The position numbers and the translations under genes were made by a program. A DNA stretch of 64,000 bases from Fallopia convolvulus (lineage: Eukaryota; Streptophyta; Magnoliopsida; Caryophyllales; Polygonaceae), in contig OZ024726.1 in NCBI GenBank assembly GCA_964016875.1, positions 31,981,503 through 32,045,502 of the forward strand, in the 5' to 3' direction. Every line of letters begins with the position of its first letter. The first letter of the stretch is position 1. This document shows, piece after piece, positions 56,358-64,000 of this stretch. Under the pieces are notes generated by a model that saw only the letters and a list, made by a program, of their open reading frames with translations, ran no database searches and was not told where the DNA came from.

Positions 56358-57610
56358 ATGGTAAACACGAGAAATCATAACTGGTATGAGAGTAACAATG
56401 CTCCTCGGATTCAACTGAGGAGTGCAGCTAATCAAGTGGATGACATTGGGTCTGGGAATAACTGAGCTTCGAACCCCACTGGGTTACCAAGGGATCCTCA
56501 TAACCAAGTTGGGACTTCCAATCATCCCACCGATGTCACCCTGAATGTTGCCACCCTAGCGGCTATAAGGACTATGATTGAGAAGACAATCCAAAACATG
56601 AATGGTGATGCCACACCACCAGGGAGAGGCGACCAGTCTACTGGAAACGATGAGGTTAACTTACAATATCCTAACCAAGTTATGGTCGAGCCTTGAAAAC
56701 CTTCAACTCTATGAGGCCGGACAACTACGATGGTACCGGCGAGCCATTTAGGATTTGCTTATTTGTTCTCCCACATGGAACGTTTGTTTCGCAATATCTT
56801 GTGCACCGAGGCTGAAAGGGTGCACATTGCCTCACTGCAACTCAAAGAAGGTGCAAGTGAGTGGTGGGAGAACTCAGGATTAGCAGATCACCCAACCCTA
56901 ACATGGGAAATGTTTAAAAACAAGATGATGGACCGTTTCTTCTCTAGTGCTATGAGGGATGAAAAGTTGAAAGAATTTCTTTACCCCAAGATTGAGGGGA
57001 TGAAAGTGCCTGAACTAGCCACAAAATTCAATCATCTACTTCAATATGCGGGGACGGAGGTGTCCATTGAGAGCCAGAAGATCAAGCGCTTTCATGAGTG
57101 GATGAGTCCAGCTGTCAAGCCACTCATTGTGCACCACACCTACATCACTCTTGAGGAGTACGTTGATGCTGCTTATAAGGTCGAGATAACCCTTGAAGAG
57201 TCTGCTAGCAAGACCCGAGGCTAGGGTAAACCACCTCAGCAAGGATCACAAATCAGTGGGTTTAAACGACCCCTCCTCCCTCGCACTTTAATAGGTCAAA
57301 CAGAGCTAGGACCGAGACAACACAATCAAGGTCCACTCAGCATTCAAGTCAGCAAAGGGGGGCAATGACTTGTTATAATTGTGGGGAACCAGGTCATATT
57401 AGTAGGATGTGCTCTAAGGAGAAAAGGAAGTGCTTTATTTGTGGGAAGGAGGGACACATGCACACTTACTGTCCTCAGAAGGGAAACGGGGCAGCTTCGA
57501 CAAGACAAGCATCAGTATCCCACAACAACAGAGATTACCTAGGAGCATCAAGGCAAGCTCCTATGTAGTCTACGGCTCAAAAGAAGGCAAAGGCACCAGT
57601 AGCCTCGTCT
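56358..57610 (+). pseudogene. gag: gypsy-2 Gag (broken)
   Basis: A start at 56358, after an acceptor-like TTATTCAG, gives MVNTRNHNWYESNNA. Stops at about 56464 and 56694 and frame changes break it. The retrotransposon Gag domain is clear at about 56760-57200 (ERVHIASLQLKEGASEWWEN, TWEMFKNKMMDRFF, AYKVEITLEES). Two CCHC zinc knuckles follow in another frame: CYNCGEPGHISRMC (about 57368) and CFICGKEGHMHTYC (about 57431). Confidence 0.88.
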
Positions 57611-57634
57611 AGCCAAGGGCAACGACTGTACGAA

Positions 57635-60600
57635 ATGCGTCGGATAGGTGAACCTAATGCCCCAGTCACTCAAGGTACCTTATACCTTCTCTCCATAACT
57701 GCTTTTATGCTTTTTGACCCGGGTGCAACACACACCTTTATATTTGAAAGCTATGTAGAGAAAGTAGGCTTTAAATGTAACGCTACTTGCGAAACCCTTC
57801 GTGGTGAATCTTCCCAATGGGGAGAAGATAGTAGGAACCAAACAACTTACAAACTTTCCGATCACCATTCAAGGTCGGAAGTTTGATGCTGACTTGATCT
57901 GCATAGCTATGGCTCCTTACGACATCATTCTGGGAATGGATTGGTTGACCCGTCACGGGGCGGTCATAGACTTCAGTACTAGGATGGTAACTGTTACCGC
58001 AGGAGGCAAGTATGTATGCAAATTTAAATGTCAGCGTGATGTAGATAATGGAAAGCTGATTAGTGCAATGGCTACTGGGAAACTGCTTCGACAAGGATGT
58101 GTGGGCTACTTGTGCTATTTAGAGCAACTTGAGAAGGAGGAAGTAGGAGTTAAGGAGATCCCTATGGTACGAGAATTCTCCAATGTCTTTCTAGAGAAAA
58201 TTCCAGGACTCCCACGTCGACGGACCATAGAATTCACCATCGAGCTAGAGCCCGAGATGACGCCCATCTCCAAGGCACCATACCGAATGGCTCCAGTGGA
58301 AATGAAGGAGTTAAAGAAGCAACTGGAGGAGTTGCTAGAGAAAGGGTACATAAGACCCAATGCTTCACCGTGGGGAGCTCCAGTGCTATTTGTAAAGAAG
58401 AAAGATGGTTCTTTTCGACTATGTATTGACTATCGAGAGCTGAACAAGGTCACCATCAAGAACAAGTATCCCTACCGAGAATAGATGATCTTCTAGAACA
58501 GCTAAAACGGGCAAGGGTGTTCTCCAAGATTGACTTGAGATTTGTTTATCACCAACTTTGGATTCGCGAGAAGGATATTCTGAAAACTACTTTCCGAACA
58601 CGGTATGGCCACTATGAATTCGTGGTAATGCCCTTTGGTCTCACTAATGCCCCGACAGTTTTCATGGATTTAATGCATCGCTGCTTCCACGAGTTCTTGG
58701 ATAAGTTCGTGGTGGTATTCATTGATGACATATTGATATATTCTGCTAATGAGGCAATTCATGAAGAACGCTTGACGACTGTGCTAGGGATACTAAGACA
58801 GAATCAACTATATGCTAAATTGTCCAAATGTGACTTTTGGTTAAAAGAAGTTGCATTCCTAGGGACATGTAATCAAACAAGAGGGGGTAATGGTGGACCT
58901 AAAAAGATACAAGCGGTAGAAGAATGGAAGCAACCTCAGAATGTAAGGGAAGTACGTAGCTTCCTAGGCCTATCAGGGTACTACAGACGGTTTGTGGAGG
59001 GTTTCTCCAAGATCGCCCTCCCCATGACTAACTTACTCTGCAAGGTGCACAAGAAGTTCATATGGGATGAGAAGTGTGAGGCGAGTTTCCAGGACTTGAA
59101 GAAACGCTTGACCAGTGCCCCAGTCCTAACCATACCTAATGGAGACGAGGGGTATGTGGTGTATAGTGATGCTTCAATGCAAGGGCTAGGTTGTGTGCTG
59201 ATGCAGCATGGTAGAGTCATTGCTTATGCATCTCGTCAACTCAATTTGTACGAGATTAACTACCCGACACATGACCTAGAGTTGGAAGCAGTTGGCAGCA
59301 GTTGTCATTGCCTTGAAGATTTGGCGACATTATCTGTATGGGTTGAAATGTCAAATTTTCACAGATCACAAGAGCCTGAAATATGTTTTCACCCAAAAGG
59401 AGCTAAATATGAGACAACGAAGATGGTTAGAGTTAATCAAGGACTATGACATTGGGCTGCTTTACCACCTAGGTAAGGCTAATGTTGTAGCTCATGCCTT
59501 AAGCCGAAAGGCAACTGAAGAGACCATGGTAGCATTGCTCACAGCACAACCAGTACTACATGATGAGCTATTGAGGAGTGAGACTGAAGTTTGGTTTGGA
59601 CATCAACAAAGTAGGCTGAATACGTTGGGGATTCAGGCTACACTATTGGACGAAATCAAGGAAAAACAAGTGGACGACCCTATGTTAGTAAAGATAAGCA
59701 GTGAGGTGCAAGGAGGAAAGGCACATGGATTTGTCATCCAAGATGATGGATCCTTATGGTTTCGTGACCGCATTTGTGTGCCAGCTGATGAGGAGCTTCG
59801 CCAACTGATCATTAAGGAGGCGCACTCTTCTCCTTACTCGATACACCCAAGATCTAGTAAGATGTACAAGGATTTGCGTAGGAATTTTTGGTTGCCAAAC
59901 ATGAAGTGGGAAGTAGCAGAATTTGTGACAAAATGTTTGTTCTGTCAAAGAGTAAAAATTTAGCATCGCAGACCGGGAGGAGAACTGCAACCCCTTCCAG
60001 TGCCTGAATGGAATTTGGAAGACATTGCCATGGATTTTGTTACAAGTCTACCAAAGACTCAAAACCAGAAAGATGCTATATGGGTGATCATTGACAGACT
60101 TACAAATAGTGCTCATTTTGTAGCAATTAAGTCTAAGTGGAGAACTCCAAAGTTGTCAGAGGTATTTATACATGAAGTCGTCCATCTACATGGAACTCCC
60201 AAGACTATTGTATCTGATCAGGATGGGCGATTCATGGCTAATTTTTGGAAAGAGCTACATAAGGGTATGGGTACAGAATTGCATTTCAGCACTGCATTTC
60301 ATCCACAGAAGGATGGACAATTAGAAAGGACTATTCAAACGTTGGAGGATATGCTTAGGGCATGTGTACTAGATCGCCTTACTAGCTAGGAGAATAGTTT
60401 GAGTCTGATTGAGTTCACATACAACAATAGTTGGCACTCAATAATCAAAATGGCACCATTTAAAGCATTGTATGGTCAAAAGTGTAGATCACCGATATGC
60501 TGGGATGAGCCTGCTGTTAAACTCCTTCTTGGGAAAGAGTTGGTGGAAAGAACCACTGCTGAAATTGGTTTGATCAGACAGAGAATGCTCACAATTCAGA

Positions 60601-61081
60601 GCCGACAAAAATCCTACGCTGATTTGAAGAGAAGGGATCTGGAATTCATAGTGGGAGAAAAGGTGTTTGTTAAGGTATCACCGACAAAAGTGTTTTCCAC
60701 TTTGGAAAGCGAGAAAAACTAAACTCTCGCTATGTTGGTCCTTTTGAGATACTAGAACGGATTTGGAAGCTCGCGTATCGTCTTGCTTTGCCTCCGTCAG
60801 CACATCCAGTTCATGATGTTTTCCACATATCACTCTTACGCAAATATGTGCCAAATGAATCACATGTTCTTAATTATGACGACATTGAAGTAGAACCAAA
60901 TGACACATATGAAGAGAGACCAATACGTATCTTGGAGCACCGAGTGAAAGAGTTACGCAACAAGAAGGTTCCGTTAGTGTGGATTTTGTGGTCTAAAAAT
61001 GGTGATGAAGATATTACATGGGAGACATGGGAAACAGAACAAGACATGAAAAATCGGTTCCCAGAAGTATTCGTACCTTAG
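57635..61081 (+). pseudogene. pol: gypsy-2 Pol polyprotein with chromodomain (broken)
   Basis: Aspartic protease: LFDPGATHTFI (about 57712), then [13 protein letters not shown] in a second frame. Reverse transcriptase: [38 protein letters not shown] (about 58395), one base lost near 58470, then [13 protein letters not shown] and FIDDILIYS (about 58718). RNase [15 protein letters not shown] (about 59160), with a frame change near 59290 caused by an 8-base duplication-like insert. Integrase: [13 protein letters not shown]...CLFCQ (about 59820-59945), VIIDRL, VSDQDGRFMANFW (about 60215). Chromodomain-like end: RVKELRNKKVPLVWILWSKN and WETEQDMKNRFPEVF to 61081. Stops include TAG at 59961 and 60387. 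Confidence 0.92.
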
Positions 61082-61520
61082 TTTCGGGAACAAAACTGTT
61101 TTTAAGCGGTGCGGTCACGGTCATGGGGAGGGCGGGTGCGCTCCGAGGCATCTTCCCGCGTCCGAGGAGGTTGGCTTTCTGGTGGCGCGGCGTGGGCACG
61201 AGGGCTAGAGCGCGGTCGCGCTTGACGTGGCTTCGGTCGCGCCGACGGGAAATTCTTCGGAAATTCGTGGCTCGACCCCCAGCTCCTCCAATTGATCCGA
61301 AAACGTTTCTTGGACCAAAGATGTCATCAATATAGTTGAAGGTGGGTCTTGAACCGAACTCACGGATTGATTAGCTCGTCTTAAGATGGAACCGTAGCTC
61401 GACCTATGGCCTTGGCGCGGGCACGCGTCAAGGGTCCTTTAGATCGAACCGACATGGCTTCCTCCTCCTCAGCGGTGGTCATAGTAGCAAACGCATCAGT
61501 ATATGTGTTTGAACTCATCA
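61082..61520. other. GC-rich segment in place of the gypsy-2 3' LTR
   Basis: Straight after the pol stop and a degraded GTTTTTAAGCGG tract, GC content jumps (GGTGGCGCGGCGTGGGC, GCGCGGTCGCGC). The sequence resembles neither the gypsy-2 5' LTR nor the gypsy-1 LTR. No frame has a recognisable motif. It may be LTR or leader DNA of the neighbouring minus-strand element. Confidence 0.45.
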
Positions 61521-61691
61521 CTCAAGTGTTTGAAAAGGTAAGTGTTTTCGCTCAAAAGTCATCTTTGAATGCCAACTACCATATGCTTGCATCAGTGTAC
61601 TAAATCTCCACCACGAATGATTAAATGCGCAACATAAATCATGAGGTTTTTTTTTAAGGTTGTAACGGGGCCAAAGTATAAACAAGTAGGT

Positions 61692-61752
61692 GGGGATCAT
61701 ATTTGGCCATGTGGTGCTAAATTCGGGGATCATATTTGGCCATGTGGTGCTA
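61692..61752. repeat. Two-copy 28-bp direct repeat, period 33
   Basis: GGGGATCATATTTGGCCATG plus the next eight bases occurs at 61692-61719 and again at 61725-61752. Confidence 0.92.
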
Positions 61753-62274
61753 TTCCTTTCCACAAAACCCCATTTTGAGATTCATCCTTTTTCTTTTTCT
61801 TCTCTCACAAGAACAAATATGCAAATTTTACACAAAACTCATCTCAATCAACCAATCATTCCAAACTTTCTCTTATAACATTTTCAATGAAATTTACCAA
61901 CGTCCTTAACTTCCTTATCATCTTTTCAACATTTTCTTCAATTACACCTTTTTCAACTTCACTACAAACACCAAATCACATCATATAACTCACAAAACTC
62001 CCCTAGTCAAATCCTAATTCCCGGATATGGGTCAAGCTTGTTCGACTAGGAACAGATTTTGTGGAGCTAAAAATCAAGGATAAGGCTCAAAAGATCCCAC
62101 AAGGTATTAAATGGTTAGAACTTCATAAATAACTCAAATTTCCACTTTCATGCAAACTCCTTCATAATTAAGCAATTTTCTAGAACTTTCATCAATAACC
62201 GACAAGTCATGGGATATGAAATCATGTTCACTCAACAAACAAGTGGTTCCAAGGGGAATATGAATCCAAGAATG

Positions 62275-62276
<2 letters not shown>
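61753..62276. other. Non-coding DNA, possible LTR of the minus-strand element
   Basis: No coding motif is seen. It would be downstream of the minus-strand accessory frame and its polypurine-like tract, so it may be LTR sequence. No border was recognised. Confidence 0.3.

Positions 62277-62306
<30 letters not shown>
62277..62306. repeat. (AT)15 microsatellite
   Basis: Thirty bases of uninterrupted AT dinucleotides. Confidence 0.97.
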
Positions 62307-62309
<3 letters not shown>

Positions 62310-62429
62310 AATTTTCTGATTTTTTCAATTTTTATTGGAATTTTCATGCTTTTTAATCAATGCAAAACAATAATGCAAACATGCAAATGCAACTACATGA
62401 ACTAACTACAACTAAGCACTTATGACAAA

Positions 62430-62475
62430 ACAAAGAATCTCCCTTCCCCCATGCTTAAGATTTACTTTGTCCCCA
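62430..62475 (-). promoter_or_regulatory. Polypurine-like tract of an Athila/Tat-type element
   Basis: On the minus strand it reads CTTTGGGGACAAAGTAAATC, then TTAAGCATGGGGGAAGGGAG. GGGACAA...AAATCTTAAG...TTGGGGG is a motif I associate with the 3' part of Athila and Tat elements. Confidence 0.5.
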
Positions 62476-62515
62476 AAGTAAAATAAAAGTACAGAGAAAA
62501 AGAAAGCTAAGCTCA

Positions 62516-64000
62516 TCATAAGAGCTGACAAGCTCTAAAATTTACTCCTCTGATGGTGGTGGTGGATATCCCGGGTATGGGTATGCTGGGTTCTGGGTAC
62601 CCGGGATATGGTTGATAGACATAAGGTGGGAAGCCTTGTGGTAGAGTGTAAATGCTCATCCTTTGATGAAGAAAGCGCGTTTGGTCATCAACATAATCAA
62701 AGCTACTCGTCGCATAGCCCCTAAAGTGGTTGAAATCAGCAACTAACCCATCCATACGAGTGGACAAGCTGCCCATTTGAGTGGAAAGACCACCCATCAA
62801 CTCTACCAAATGATTGTATTGGGTTGTTGACATAATAGCTTCCTTGTTGCTCAAAACCTTGCTCGTGAGTTGGCGCCTCCTCTGTAGCTTCATCAGCACC
62901 CTCTTCATCATCTTCCTCATCATCCTCAAAATCCTCTAAATCCTCCTCATCTCTATACTCTTCATCCTCCTCCTCTTCATCATCCAAGTCCATTGAAGCG
63001 CTAGTCCCCAAAACTTGCATCTCTATTACCTTTCTCTTCTTTGTACCTCCCAACACTTCCTTAACCAAGACGACCTCATCGGGTCGAGGAGCAATAACCC
63101 AAGTGTCGGAATTCTTTAATCCAAACCGTAATTGCACTCTTTGAGGATTAGGCAACCGCATGGCATAAATGCTATTACCGAGCACCTAATAAAACTGACC
63201 ATTCTTCATGTAAAGAACCTTCATCTTTTTGAAAAACGAAAAGTTCATTGGTAGAGCATCCACCTTACCCACACATTGCTCTAAGTCAATCTCAAAATGC
63301 TGGGCAAGCCTAGTGATCACGCCGCCCACGGTAATCTTTCACGTATGCTTCTTAGCCATTCGAGCCATGTTGTTCATCATGGCCCCACCAATATCAATAT
63401 CCCTTTCCTCCAAGATACCGCGAAGCAGAAATATTTCCTTCTTATGACAATTATTTTCCCCCTCTCCTTGCCCAGTGATAGAGTGAGCAAAGAATCACTA
63501 GAGCACCCTAATCACTAGATTAGAGATCCCAGAAGCCTTTGTCCTAGAAGCCAAGTATATGGTGCTCCCCGAAAGCCGAGCACATTGCTCATTATTCATC
63601 CACTCGGCTCTAGTCTCCCATCGATCAACCTAATACTGATATTGCTTGAACCCAAAGACCGCGTTGATCTCATTCAAAGTCATGGACCTTTGCACTCCTC
63701 CCAACTAGAAAGTGCATCTACCTTCTCTTTGAAACCGTCCCTCCATAATATGAGCATCCAGAGTGCTCATGAATTCCAAAACCGTATTGATATAAGCTGG
63801 CAATCTCATATTCAGCAACCCTTGAAGCCTCTTAGCCTCCTCACAATTCCTCAACCCCCTAGTTAATCTCAAAGCCTCCATTAAGTCCCAATCAATATAC
63901 CTAGGAGGATTGATTTCACATTTCTTCAGCTGATTGAAATGGGCTAAGTACTTAACATCATCAAACTGAATACCCAAGGATGTCGGGGGTGATATCTCTT
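62516..64000 (-). pseudogene. Athila/Tat-type accessory reading frame, partial
   Basis: The frame enters from the right edge of the window. Reading leftward: GIQFDDVKYLAHFNQLK, CEINPPRYIDWDLMEALRL, MRLPAYINTVLEFMSTL (about 63975-63760). After a TAG at about 63705 comes GGVQRSMTLNEINAVFGF (about 63690). This layout (arginine-tyrosine start, PAY...LEF, then a ...MTLNEIN..FGF block) matches the transposon-associated ORF1 domain of Athila-like elements. A very acidic stretch (DLDDEEEEDEEYRDEEDLED, about 62990-62900), a coiled-coil segment with LSTQMGSLSTRMDGL (about 62780) and a Pro/Tyr-rich tail (YPGYPEPSIP) follow. Several stops and a frame change (about 62860) break it. Confidence 0.72.

Larger units (their letters stand above)
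52620..61081 (+). mobile_element. Chromodomain-type Ty3/gypsy element (gypsy-2, Tekay-like)
   Basis: A long 5' LTR ends at 55049 (GGGGGTGTTACA), followed by TGGTATCAGAGC. Order is an upstream extra frame, gag, protease, reverse transcriptase, RNase H, integrase and chromodomain. Reverse transcriptase before integrase defines Ty3/gypsy, and the C-terminal chromodomain-like segment points to a chromovirus, probably Tekay-like. A matching 3' LTR is not seen: a GC-rich sequence follows pol. The exact 5' LTR start (about 52620, TGTAATTAG) is a guess. Confidence 0.85.

Noticed and set aside
62277..62306. AT run as a regulatory site
   Set aside because: It is a plain dinucleotide microsatellite with no supporting context.

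Overview
The window looks like plant nuclear DNA, most likely from a eudicot. It is AT-rich and crowded with LTR retrotransposons and DNA transposons. It holds one recognisable host gene with spliceosomal introns, a SINE of the plant Au/SolS type and a 5S-bearing TRIM. No rRNA operon, tRNA gene, CRISPR array or bacterial operon is visible. I cannot name the species from sequence alone.

Layout. 1-5.7 kb is intergenic: a Stowaway-like MITE, a Tourist-like MITE, a 5'-truncated LINE with a perfect 14-bp target duplication, and several Helitron-type ends. 6.2-10.06 kb, minus strand, is a RING-H2 ubiquitin-ligase gene whose four 3' exons join in phase; one intron holds a SINE with a perfect 19-bp target duplication. 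10.3-17.1 kb is a young Ty1/copia element (copia-1) inserted about 235 bp upstream of that gene's ATG. 17.26-18.17 kb is a non-autonomous Mutator-like element with a perfect 9-bp target duplication.

18.3-34.2 kb is a nest of DNA transposons. A MuDR-like element, with a decayed transposase at its right end, contains a Harbinger-like unit. That unit contains a hAT-like unit, which contains a mariner-like element. The mariner transposase gene is in turn split by a CACTA-like insertion. A small acidic-protein gene lies on the opposite strand inside the mariner element.

34.8-47.5 kb is a decayed FAR1/FHY3-type gene (MULE-derived). It is split by a very young SIRE/Maximus copia element (35.65-46.64 kb, LTRs differing at 7 of 1057 bases) that carries a third gene region after pol. 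47.6-61.1 kb holds two chromodomain-type Ty3/gypsy copies: a 5'-truncated one and a longer one with a long 5' LTR and an extra reading frame before gag. Between them lie another gypsy-type LTR and a Cassandra-like TRIM fragment with 5S rRNA promoter boxes. 61.1-64 kb holds a GC-rich segment and, on the minus strand, a broken Athila/Tat-type accessory reading frame that runs off the window.

Almost every protein-coding stretch belongs to a transposon. The RING-H2 gene is the only convincing host gene. Many transposon genes are broken by point stops or frameshifts, so most are annotated as pseudogenes. All product calls come from motifs read by eye; no database search was possible.
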